Assembly: GCA_016708825.1 (NCBI GenBank) | Contig: JADJEZ010000003.1 | Span: forward strand, 293,944-357,943 | Length of the DNA: 64,000 bases | From: Betaproteobacteria bacterium | Lineage (GTDB): Bacteria; Pseudomonadota; Gammaproteobacteria; Burkholderiales; Usitatibacteraceae | Direction of reading: 5' to 3' | Program-made: the position numbers and the translations under genes | The notes under the pieces: generated by a model | What the model saw: only the letters and a program-made list of their open reading frames with translations | The model's database searches: none | Told to the model about the DNA's origin: nothing | Shown: positions 1 to 8,821 of the stretch, piece after piece | Layout of the letters: each line of letters opens with the position of its first letter | Position numbering within the stretch: position 1 is the stretch's first letter

Positions 1-1043
1 GAGGCTCGCGCTGCCGGGGATCTCGTCGGGACCGAAGTAGTCCTGGATCGCGACGATCTGCTCCCAGTTCTCCAGGAAGGCCTCGACGCAGATGGGATCG
101 AAGTGGATGCCGGAGGCGCGGCGCACGAGTTCGCGACCCTCCTCGAGGGTCCACGCCTCGCCGTAGGGGCGCTCCGTGGTGACCGCGGCGAAGACGTCGG
201 CCACGCCGACGATGCGTCCCAGGATCGGGATGGCCTTGCCGCGCATGCCGCGCGGATAGCCGCTGCCGTCCCATTTTTCGTGGTGGGTGAGGGCGATCTC
301 CGCGGCCGACTTGAGCACCGGCAGCGTGCTGTCGCGCAGCAGCAGGTAGCCGTCGAGCGCGTGGCGCTTGACCGCCTCGAACTCCTCGAGGGTGAGGCGC
401 CCTTCCTTGAAGAGCACGCCGTCGGGAAGCGCCACCTTGCCGATGTCGAGCAGGGGGCGGCGCGGAAGAGCACCTGCTGGTCGGCCCGGGCAAGCCCGAG
501 GCCCGCGGCCACCAGGCGGCTGTAATGGGCCACGCGCGAGCCGCGCAGTCCCGTCGAGGGGTCGCGCAGGCGCAGCACGTGGAAGAGGCGGGTGATGATC
601 TCCTGCTCGACCGCGTAGGTCGAGGCCGCCGGAGCGGGTTTCGCGGCGAGGGCGCCGGGTTCCTCGGCAGGCTCGGGCTCGCCCAGGAGCATGGCGCGGG
701 TCCGGGACACGAAGCGGCGCGGATCCACCGGCTTGGTGAAGACCTCGGCGATGCCGAGCTCGCGGGCGTGCTTGCGCGCGCGGGGCTCCTCGAATCCGGT
801 CACGAGGACCACCGGCACGTGGGCGTGTTCCGGGTTGGCGCGAAGCTCGCGCACGAAGTCGAAGCCGTCGGCGCCGGGCATCAGGTAGTACACGATCACG
901 AGGTCGGCGCGCTGCTGGGCGCACCATCCCAGCGCGTCGGCCGTGCGCAGGAACCCGTGCGGGTGCGCGCCGTCGATCGATTCGACCAGGCGCACCATCT
1001 GGTGCAGGTCGAAGGGCGTGTCGTCGATGATGATGACGTTCAT
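1..1043 (-). CDS. Receiver/HD-GYP response regulator, 3' end cut by window edge, one frameshift
   Basis: The N-terminal receiver domain (about residues 1-120) starts at the ATG at 1041-1043 with an acidic pair (IIIDD), a conserved Thr in VLVTGF and a Lys in FTKPVDP. A linker leads into an HD-GYP domain, shown by HHEKWDGSGYP and a following ADVF segment. HD-GYP domains normally hydrolyse c-di-GMP. Three expected residues are absent: the phospho-acceptor Asp reads Tyr (VIVYYLMP), the HD histidine reads Leu (LLDIGK instead of LHDIGK), and the Asp after ADVF is Ala. The frame breaks near 460 at a run of C, where one extra base restores LFRAAP-LLDIGK. The gene diverges from the diguanylate cyclase at 1218. 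The fold is certain; activity is doubtful. Confidence 0.8.
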   Translation of the reverse strand, partial: MNVIIIDDTPFDLHQMVRLVESIDGAHPHGFLRTADALGWCAQQRADLVIVYYLMPGADGFDFVRELRANPEHAHVPVVLVTGFEEPRARKHARELGIAEVFTKPVDPRRFVSRTRAMLLGEPEPAEEPGALAAKPAPAASTYAVEQEIITRLFHVLRLRDPSTGLRGSRVAHYSRLVAAGLGLARADQQVLFRAAPCSTSARWRFPTACSSRKGASPSRSSRRSSATRSTATCCCATARCRCSSRPRRSPSPTTKNGTAAAIRAACAARPSRSWDASSAWPTSSPRSPRSAPTARRGPSRRVANSCAAPPASTSIPSASRPSWRTGSRSSRSRTTSVPTRSPAARA

Positions 1044-1217
1044 GTGGGGCGTGCCATGGCGGGGGAATATCGGCCGTGCAGGACGCATTCTTGAGCCCCG
1101 CCGCCCGCGCCCATCGCGGCGTGTGGACCGGATTCGGGCCTCTATTCCGCGGTTCCCGGGGCGCGGGGCTGCCTAGACTCGCTGGAGCGAACTGCCCAAA
1201 AACCAAGAAAGCGGCCC

Positions 1218-2996
1218 GTGAGCGCGACTCCCCGATCCCCGAACAGCCCGGCACCCTCCGACACCGCCCGCGAAGCGCTGCGCCAGCTCGCGCGCAAGCG
1301 CCTGCCGCCGACGCCGGAGAACTACGCCGCGATGTTCCACGAGCTGTCCGGCGGGCCGCGGGCGTCGACCGACCATCCGGCCGCCCAGGTGCTCGCCGAT
1401 GTCGCCGAGCGGGCCTGCGCCCGCGGGCCCGAGGCCGGCCGCCAGGCCCGGCCGCTCGCCCGGGCGGTGGCCCGCGGCAACTGGGACGCGGCGCGAACGC
1501 TCCTCCAGTCCCTCCTGCAGTCCGCCGGGACCGGGCCGCGCTGGGCGCCCCTCGTGCGCGACCTCCTGCGCCAGCTCGAGGCGCGCCACGCCGGGCTCAC
1601 CCAGGCGAAGAAGCGCGAGGCGTTGGAGCACGTGCTGAGCGCCTTCAGCCTCGACGAGGAACGCATGCACGTGCGTCTGTCCGGCCTCGTGCATTCCTGG
1701 TCGTCGACGCCGCTCGCGCCCGCAGGCGCGGCGATCGAGGTGGCCGGCGCGCGGAACCCGGGCGCCATTCCTCCCGCGCTGCCCCGGGCGGCCGAGGGCG
1801 CCGAAGAGTGGCGCGAACTCCTCGCGGTGACCATGGATTTCGTGGCGCGCTCCCGCGACGGCGGCGAGGACGCCGAGGCGCAGGCGATCGTCGCGCAGTG
1901 CCGCGAACCCGCCGGTGGCGCGGACCCGGGCAAGCTCGCGCCCGCGGTGCGCAAGCTCTGGATGCGCTGGGAGCTGCGCGCCTCCGAGCGCGAGGACATC
2001 GTGCGCGGCCTCGCCTCGCTCCTGAAGCTGATGGCCGAGAACGTGGGCGAGCTGGTGGGCGACGACCGGTGGATGAACGGGCAGGTGGACGCGGTGAAGC
2101 TGCTCCTCGCGATGCCGGTCACCCGGGCGCGCCTGCGCGACACGGAGCGGGCGCTGCGGGCCGTGATCTACAAGCAGAGCGCGCGCAAGCTCTCCCTCGA
2201 CCAGGCCAAGCAGGCGCTGAAGGACATGGTGGCGGTCTTCGTGGCGGGCCTCGAGGACATGTCGGAGGCCACGGGCCAGTACCAGACGCGGATCGCGGAG
2301 CATCGCCGGCGCATGGAGGAGACCGACGACCTGTCGCAGCTCTCCCGCGTGGTGGAGGCCCTGCTGGTCGACACGCGCCTGCTGCAGGCCGACGTGATCC
2401 GCCAGCGCGACCACGTGCAGGCGCAGCGCACGACGGCGACCAGCCACGAGTCGAAGATCCGCGACCTCGAGAACGAACTCGAGGCCATGAGCGAGCGCGT
2501 GCGGGAGGACCCGCTCACCGGGCTCCTCAACCGCCGCGGCTTCGACGAGGCGATCGCGGTGGAGGAGGCGCGGGCGACGCGCTCGGGCCGTCCGTACTCG
2601 CTCGCGATCCTCGACGTGGACCATTTCAAGCGCCTGAACGACGCCCACGGGCATTCCGTGGGAGACCGCGCGCTCGAGCACCTCGCCCAGGTGGTGCGGG
2701 AGACGCTCCGCCCCACCGACGTGGTGGCACGCTACGGCGGCGAGGAGTTCGTGATCGTGCTCCCCGACACGCCCGAGCCCGAGGCGGCCGAGACCCTGGT
2801 ACGCGTGCAGCGCGAGCTCACGCGCCGGCTCTTCCTCGCCAACAACGAGCATCTGCTCATCACCTTCAGCGCCGGCGTGGCCGAGCTGATAGGCGGGGAA
2901 TCCCGCGAGGACCTGATCGACCGCGCCGACCGCGCCCTGTACGTGGCCAAGCACGCCGGCCGCAACCGCGTGGAGTGCGCCGGAACGCCGCCCTAA
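1218..2996 (+). CDS. Diguanylate cyclase with long N-terminal region
   Basis: A 592-residue protein from a GTG start. The C-terminal 170 residues are a GGDEF domain with the active-site motif RYGGEEF at about residues 505-511, DVDHFKRLND upstream, and an inhibitory I-site RPTD exactly five residues before GGEEF. It should therefore make c-di-GMP from two GTP and be product-inhibited. The first 400 residues are soluble, Ala/Arg-rich and partly coiled-coil (roughly 360-410, just before GGDEF); I do not recognise a named sensor in them. No signal peptide or membrane segment is visible. The next gene, a GGDEF-EAL protein, follows after 66 bases on the same strand, so the two may be co-transcribed. 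Confidence 0.9.
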   Translation: MSATPRSPNSPAPSDTAREALRQLARKRLPPTPENYAAMFHELSGGPRASTDHPAAQVLADVAERACARGPEAGRQARPLARAVARGNWDAARTLLQSLLQSAGTGPRWAPLVRDLLRQLEARHAGLTQAKKREALEHVLSAFSLDEERMHVRLSGLVHSWSSTPLAPAGAAIEVAGARNPGAIPPALPRAAEGAEEWRELLAVTMDFVARSRDGGEDAEAQAIVAQCREPAGGADPGKLAPAVRKLWMRWELRASEREDIVRGLASLLKLMAENVGELVGDDRWMNGQVDAVKLLLAMPVTRARLRDTERALRAVIYKQSARKLSLDQAKQALKDMVAVFVAGLEDMSEATGQYQTRIAEHRRRMEETDDLSQLSRVVEALLVDTRLLQADVIRQRDHVQAQRTTATSHESKIRDLENELEAMSERVREDPLTGLLNRRGFDEAIAVEEARATRSGRPYSLAILDVDHFKRLNDAHGHSVGDRALEHLAQVVRETLRPTDVVARYGGEEFVIVLPDTPEPEAAETLVRVQRELTRRLFLANNEHLLITFSAGVAELIGGESREDLIDRADRALYVAKHAGRNRVECAGTPP

Positions 2997-3062
2997 AGTC
3001 CCTCGCACCGGGGCCGATATCCCGGGGAACGGGCGTACGGCCCGCGTGAAGGAGCTGGGCAA

Positions 3063-5558
3063 TTGGCTTCCGTGATCTCCCCGCTGGGCTCCGAGAGGGC
3101 ACCGCCGCAGGTACCGCCGCGATCCCCGCCGCACAGCGCCGGCGGCGCCCGCTGGCTTGCCGTCCTCGCGGCCTGCGCAATCGGCTCGACGGCCGGCTCG
3201 CTCCTGGTCGGCCTGGCGCTCGCGGACCTCGCGCCCGGCGGCGCACCGGCGCTGCTCGCGCTCGGATCCACCCTGGCGGCCCTGGTCGCCGCGGCCCTCG
3301 TTGCCTGGCGGCGCGCGCATGTCCGGAGCGAGGAATCGCGACGCGGCGAGTCGCAGCCCGGCGCCATCGCCGATTCCGCGCCGATCGGGATGCTCGTGAC
3401 CGAGCAGCGCCAGGCGATCGACAAGTTCCACATCCAGGCGCGTCGCAACCGCCTGATGCTCGACAACTACCCCGGCCTCTGCGCCTACGTCGATCGCGAC
3501 CTCGCCTACCGCTTCGTCTCGAAGGAGTACGAGCAGTGGTTCGGCCGCCCCGTGGCCGAGATCGAGGGCAGGCCGATCCGCGAGCTGCTCCCCGCGGCGG
3601 CGTGGGAAGGCGTCGAACCCCATCTCGCCGCCGCGCTGCGCGGCGAGAAGCGCACGGTCTACCGGGCGCTTCGCAAACGGGGCGACCGGATGCTGCGCGA
3701 GCGCACCACGCTCGTGCCGGACATGGGACCGGACGGCGGCGTGGAAGGCATTTTCTTCTTCAGCGTCGACCTGACCGACCGGCTCGAGGCGGAGGAGGGG
3801 CTCGCGCGCGAAAAGGAGCGCCTCGCCGTGACCCTCCAGTCGATCGCCGACGCGGTGATCACCGTCGACTCCGGGGGATTCGTCGACTATCTGAACCCGG
3901 TGGCGCAGTTGCTCACCGGATGGAGCCTCGACACGGCGCTGCGCCGGCCGGTGCGCGAAGTCGTGCTGCTCGGCGCCGAAGGTGGCGCGGAAGTGGAGAC
4001 CAATCCCGTGGAGGACTGCCTGCGGCACGGCTCGCCCGTGAGCCTCGTGGGCGAATACGTGCTGCGCCGGCGCGGCGGCGACCTGCGCGCCGTGGACCTG
4101 TCGGCCGCCCCCATCGCCGATCGCGAAGGCACGATCCAGGGCGCCGTGGTGGTGTTTCGCGACGTGAGCGCCTCGCGGCGCCTCGCGCAGCAGCTCACCT
4201 GGCAGGCGCAGCACGATGCGCTCACCGGGCTCGCCAACCGCCGGCAGTTCGAGCACCGCGTGGACCTCGCGATCGACTCGGCGCGCGCGCGCGGCGAGCG
4301 CCACGCCGTGATCTACGTCGATCTCGACCAGTTCAAGATCGTGAACGACACCTGCGGGCACGCCGCGGGCGACCGCATGCTGAAGGAGGTGAGCGCGCTG
4401 CTCGGCGCGAAGACGCGGGTGACCGACCTCTTCGCGCGCCTGGGCGGCGACGAGTTCGGCATGCTGCTCATGCAATGCAGCATGGACAAGGCGGTGGAGC
4501 TGGCCGAGCGCATGCGCATGCGGCTGGAGACCTACCGCTTCTCCTACGAGGGCAAGACCTTCGCCACGGGGGCGAGTTTCGGCGTGGTCCCGGTCGACGA
4601 GGACGTGGCTTCCATCGCCGACGTGCTGCGCGCGGCCGACGCCGCCTGCTACTCGGCGAAGGAGGCGGGCAGGAACCGCGTGCACCGCTACGAGCCCGGC
4701 GACCGCGAGATCGCCAAGCGCCAGAACGAGATGGAATGGGTGGGGCGCGTGCGCCGCGCCCTCGAGGAGGACCGCTTCGTCCTGCACGGCCAGCCCATCG
4801 TGGCCCTCTCGCACGGCGGCGCCTCGCACATCGAGCTGCTGCTGCGCATGAAGGGCGAGGACGGCCAGCTCGTGCCGCCCATGGCCTGGATTCCCGCCGC
4901 GGAGCGCTACGGCCTCATGCCGCGCCTGGACCGGTGGGTGATCGCGGAGGCCTTCCGCTACCTCGGCCGCTGCACCGAGCTGGGCACCTGGGGGCGGGAC
5001 GCGGTCTGCGCGATCAACCTGTCGGGCGCCTCGCTCTCGGATGCGCACATCCTCGACTTCGTCCACCAGCAGCTCGCCGCCACGGGAGTGCGCCCGCAGC
5101 AGGTGTGCTTCGAGATCACCGAGACGGCGGTCATCGCGAACCTGGGCCTCGCCCAGCATTTCATCGCGGAGCTGCGCCGCATCGGCATGCTCTTCGCGCT
5201 CGACGACTTCGGCGCCGGCATGAGTTCCTTCGGCTACCTCAAGGCGCTTCCCGTGGACTTCCTGAAGATCGACGGCAGCTTCGTGCGCCGGATCGCCGAG
5301 GACCCCGTCGACCACGCGATGGTCGAGGCGATCAACAAGCTCGGCCACGTGATGGGCATCCGCACCATCGCGGAATTCGTGGAGACCGAGGCGGTGCTCG
5401 CGCGGCTGAGGCTCCTGGGCGTCGACTTCGCCCAGGGGCATTTCCTCGGCAAGCCCGCGCCGCTGCCGGAACCCGGGCTACCCGCGGGCATCCCGGGCGC
5501 TCAAGTGCCGGCCGGCGCGGCCGATAACAGGACAGCGGCGCTGCCTGCCGTCCACTGA
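3063..5558 (+). CDS. Membrane-bound PAS-PAS-GGDEF-EAL protein
   Basis: An 831-residue protein from a TTG start preceded by AAGGAG about 10 bases upstream. Two hydrophobic segments lie in residues 25-82, then PAS-like domains (about 115-240, 255-375), a GGDEF domain (RLGGDEFG near residue 460, I-site RVTD five residues before it) and an EAL domain from about 555. In the EAL domain the signature reads ELLLR, a tolerated variant, and the catalytic blocks CFEITET, ALDDFGAG and LKIDGSF are intact. Both synthase and phosphodiesterase activities look possible, so it is likely a bifunctional c-di-GMP enzyme controlled by the PAS domains. The ATPase gene starts 27 bases after its stop. Confidence 0.92.
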   Translation: MASVISPLGSERAPPQVPPRSPPHSAGGARWLAVLAACAIGSTAGSLLVGLALADLAPGGAPALLALGSTLAALVAAALVAWRRAHVRSEESRRGESQPGAIADSAPIGMLVTEQRQAIDKFHIQARRNRLMLDNYPGLCAYVDRDLAYRFVSKEYEQWFGRPVAEIEGRPIRELLPAAAWEGVEPHLAAALRGEKRTVYRALRKRGDRMLRERTTLVPDMGPDGGVEGIFFFSVDLTDRLEAEEGLAREKERLAVTLQSIADAVITVDSGGFVDYLNPVAQLLTGWSLDTALRRPVREVVLLGAEGGAEVETNPVEDCLRHGSPVSLVGEYVLRRRGGDLRAVDLSAAPIADREGTIQGAVVVFRDVSASRRLAQQLTWQAQHDALTGLANRRQFEHRVDLAIDSARARGERHAVIYVDLDQFKIVNDTCGHAAGDRMLKEVSALLGAKTRVTDLFARLGGDEFGMLLMQCSMDKAVELAERMRMRLETYRFSYEGKTFATGASFGVVPVDEDVASIADVLRAADAACYSAKEAGRNRVHRYEPGDREIAKRQNEMEWVGRVRRALEEDRFVLHGQPIVALSHGGASHIELLLRMKGEDGQLVPPMAWIPAAERYGLMPRLDRWVIAEAFRYLGRCTELGTWGRDAVCAINLSGASLSDAHILDFVHQQLAATGVRPQQVCFEITETAVIANLGLAQHFIAELRRIGMLFALDDFGAGMSSFGYLKALPVDFLKIDGSFVRRIAEDPVDHAMVEAINKLGHVMGIRTIAEFVETEAVLARLRLLGVDFAQGHFLGKPAPLPEPGLPAGIPGAQVPAGAADNRTAALPAVH

Positions 5559-5585
5559 AACCGCACCCGAAGGGGAGCCAAGACC

Positions 5586-8130
5586 ATGGCCTCGATGCCG
5601 TTGCCCCACCCGCGCCCGGGACTCGAGCGCTTCTCGCTCGTGCCACGCGACGGCGACGCGCCGAAGCCCCCGCCGGGGCCGGTGAACCTGCTCGAGGCCT
5701 GGCCCGCCCTGCCGCTCTCGCCGTGGTGCAACGGAGAACTCTCGGCCGAGCCCGAGCGTGCCCACGTCGAGCACGCGGACGGGCGCAGCGAGGCGGGAGA
5801 TGCGCTCGCCTTCGACCCCGCGGGCGGCGTGCTCTTCCGGCCCGAGGGCGGCATAAGCCGCGAGCGCTGGGTGCGCCTCGAGGACATCCGCACGCTCTCT
5901 CTCACGCGACCGCTGGCGCTCGCCGCCCCACCCGCGGACGCCGCGACGCTGCGCAGGCCCTACCGCCTCGCGCTGCGCGACGGCACCGAAAGCTCGGGCG
6001 AAAGCGCGGGCGAGGTCCGCACCGAGGCCGGCCTCTTCCTCTATCCCCCGGCGGGCGATGCGGCCGTGGCACGCGTCTTCGTGCCCGCCGCGCGGCTCGC
6101 GCAGTTCGAATGGACCGTCCGGCCGCGCGCGAACCTGCACCTGGAGATCGAGGACATCGAGCTGCCCGAGATCGAGTCCCCGGCGCCCGCGGAGGAAGAG
6201 GCTGCCGCGCCGAAAGCGGCGTGCGACGCCCGATCAACACCGTCGCCGCGCTGCGCAAGGCGCTCGCGGAGCTGCGCCGCCGCCCATCCGCAGGCTGGGC
6301 GAGGCGCTGATCGAGCTGGGGCACATCGACCACGCGACCCTCCTGAAGGCGCTCGAGCTGCAGAAGGGGAAGCCGGGCATGCCCCTGGGCGAGATCCTGA
6401 TCGAGATGGGCGCGGTGCGCGCCGAGCAGCTGAAGAGCGTGCTCGCGCAGAAGCTCGGCATCCCGCGCGTGGAGGCCAAGGGCTTCCCCGTGGACCATCC
6501 GGTGCAGCGGCTCGTGCCCATCGCGCTCTGCCAGCGCCACAAGCTGATGCCGCTCTGCCACGACGGGGAAGGCGAACTGGTCGTGGTCATGGACAACCCG
6601 ATGTCGGGCGAGGCCCTCGAGGCGCTGCGCTTCGCCACCGGCCAGCGGATCGTCCCGGTGCTCGGTTCCTGGCTGGACATCCGCGCCGCTCTCGCGGCCC
6701 GCTCCCGCGACGTGTGGTCCACGGAGGCGCTGCTGGGCCCCACGGGCGCGCCCGCGAAGGCCGAGCCGCACGTGAAGATCGGCGGCGACGTGTCCTGGGA
6801 AGACGGGCTGGAATTCGACTTGGACGGCGTGGCCGAACTCACGTCGCGCCTCACGCTCGAGACGCCCGTGGAGGAGCTCGAGACCGCGGACGCGGTCCGC
6901 GAGAGCGACTCCACGCTCGTGCGCCTGGTGAACAAGATCATCCTCGACGCCTGGGAGAGCGGGGCGTCGGACATCCATTTCGAGCCGGCCCCGGGCAAGC
7001 GCCCGACGCGCATCCGCATGCGCCGCGACGGCATCCTCGCCGACTACGCCGAGGTGCCCGCGAAGTTCCGCGCCGCGATCGTCTCGCGCATGAAGATCAT
7101 CGCGGCCCTCGACATCTCGGAGCGCCGCAAGCCCCAGGACGGCAAGATCGACTTCGCGCGCTTCGGCCCGGCGAAGCTGGAACTGCGCGTGGCCACCATC
7201 CCTACCAACAACGCGCTCGAGGGCGTGATCCTGCGCCTGCTCGCCGCGCACGAGCCCCTCCCGGCCGAGAAGCTCGGCCTGGACGCGCGCGTGCTCTCCG
7301 AGCTGAAGGCCCTCACCCAGCGCCCGCACGGCCTCGTGCTCGTGTGCGGGCCGACGGGTTCGGGCAAGACGACCACGCTGCACTCGCTCATCTCGATGAT
7401 CAACACGCCCGAACGCAAGATCTGGACGGCCGAGGATCCCGTCGAGATCACGCAGGAGGGCCTGTCGCAGGTGCAGGTGAACCCGAAGATAGGCTGGAGT
7501 TTCGCCGACGCCCTGCGCGCCTTCCTGCGCGCCGACCCCGACGTGATCATGATCGGCGAGATGCGCGACAAGGTGACCGCCGAGATCGCGGTGGAAGCTT
7601 CCCTCACCGGCCACCTCGTGCTCTCGACCCTGCACACGAACAGCGCGCCGGAGACGGTCACCCGCCTGCTCGACCTCGGCGTGGACCCGTTCAATTTCGG
7701 CGATTCGCTCCTCGGCGTGCTTGCGCAGCGCCTGGTGCGCCGCGTGTGCCCGGCGTGCGCGAAACCCGTCGCACTCGACGATACCGGCGCGCGCGCGATG
7801 GCCGAGGAGTTCGCCGCCGGCACCGCGCTCGAGGCGGGCGACGTGCTCGCCGACTGGCGCAAGCGCCTGGGCAAGGGCGGCAAGCTCGCCACCGCACGCG
7901 GCGAGGGCTGCGACGAATGCGCGGGCACCGGCTACCGCGGCCGCCTCGGGGTGCACGAGTTCATGGGCGTGGACGCGGCACTTCGCCCGCTCATCCAGTC
8001 GCGCCAGACGGCCGAGAAGCTGCGCGTGCAGGCGGTCGCGAGCGGCATGCGCACGCTCCGCCAGGACGGCATCGAGAAGGTCCTGATGGGTCTCACGACC
8101 ATGGAGCAGGTGCGCGGCGCCTGCGCCTGA
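5586..8130 (+). CDS. MshEN-type GspE/PilB family secretion ATPase, two frameshifts
   Basis: A traffic ATPase for a type II secretion or type IV pilus machine. The ATG follows AGGGGAG. The first 210 residues form an extra N-terminal region I do not recognise. An MshEN c-di-GMP-binding domain follows (RRLGEALIELGHI and PLGEILIEMGAV), then the ATPase core with Walker A GPTGSGKTTT near 7350, Asp boxes, Walker B IMIGEMRD, the His box LSTLHTN, and a four-cysteine zinc motif (CPAC and CDEC). The frame breaks near 6222 and again near 6285; adding one base at each gives a continuous protein through VRRPINTVAALRKAL. No pilin, GspD/PilQ or inner-membrane partner gene is adjacent, so it is an orphan ATPase sitting beside c-di-GMP enzymes. 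Confidence 0.88.
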
Positions 8131-8132
8131 AG

Positions 8133-8170
8133 GCGCGGGCCGGGCTCTTTCGCGCGGGCCGGGCACTTTC
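8133..8170. repeat. Two tandem 19-base repeats between convergent genes
   Basis: Two abutting 19-base copies (8133-8151 and 8152-8170), beginning GCGCGGGCCGGGC and ending CTTTC, differ at one position. They fill the short gap between the convergent ATPase and response-regulator genes and are followed by more GC-rich dyad sequence. They may serve as a bidirectional stop, but no T tract is present. Confidence 0.6.
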
Positions 8171-8188
8171 CGCGCGGCCCGCGGGCCG

Positions 8189-8821
8189 TCAGTCCACCAG
8201 CCCGTTCTTCACCGCGTAGTGCGTGAGTTCCGCGTTCGTCGCGAGCCGCATCTTCTCCAGCAGCCGCGCGCGATAGACGCTCACCGTCTTGGGCGAGAGC
8301 GAGAGCGCGGCGGCGATCTCCGAGAGCCGCTTGCCCGAGGCGATGAGCTTCAGGGTCTGGAACTCGCGGTCGGAAAGCGTCTCGTGGGGCGGGCGGTCGC
8401 TGTCGTCGGCCACGCGCTCGGCGAGCGCCATGGCGAGCTCCGGCGTCACGTAGCGCCGGCCTTCCGCGGCGGCGCGGATCGCGTCGACGAGCATCGCCGG
8501 CGGAGCGCTCTTCGAGAGGTAGCCCGCGGCCCCCGCCTTCAGGGCGCGCACGCCGTATTCGCCCTCGGGATGCATGCTGAACATGAGCACGGCGAGCGCC
8601 GGGCAATCCTTCTTCGCGATCTTGAGGATCTCGAGTCCATTCCTTCCCGGCAGGTCGTGGTCGAGGACGAGCACGTCGACCTGCGTCTCGCGCAGGATCT
8701 TCATGACGCCCGCGTAGTCGCCGGCCTCGCCCGCGATCTCCAGGCCGCCCGCCTCGCGCAGGATCTGCGCCAGGCCGCGTCGCACCATGGGGTGGTCGTC
8801 GGCGAGGAGCACGCGCGTCAC
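8189..8821 (-). CDS. NarL/FixJ-family response regulator
   Basis: A 210-residue two-domain regulator. The receiver has LLADDHPMV, the phospho-acceptor Asp in VLVLDHDLPG and the conserved Lys in YLSKSAPP. The C-terminal LuxR-type helix-turn-helix reads LSDREFQTLKLIASG then LSLSPKTVSVYRARLL. It starts at GTG 8821, which overlaps the TGA of the upstream histidine kinase (GTGA), so kinase and regulator are translationally coupled and almost certainly cognate. It probably binds DNA as a dimer after phosphorylation. Targets cannot be deduced here. The kinase frameshift puts both genes into one apparent reading frame, but they are separate proteins. Confidence 0.93.
   Translation of the reverse strand: MTRVLLADDHPMVRRGLAQILREAGGLEIAGEAGDYAGVMKILRETQVDVLVLDHDLPGRNGLEILKIAKKDCPALAVLMFSMHPEGEYGVRALKAGAAGYLSKSAPPAMLVDAIRAAAEGRRYVTPELAMALAERVADDSDRPPHETLSDREFQTLKLIASGKRLSEIAAALSLSPKTVSVYRARLLEKMRLATNAELTHYAVKNGLVD

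Noticed and set aside
1173..5441. A 1,422-codon minus-strand open frame opposite the two GGDEF genes
   Set aside because: Same composition artefact; the plus-strand genes carry complete GGDEF/EAL motifs with good starts.
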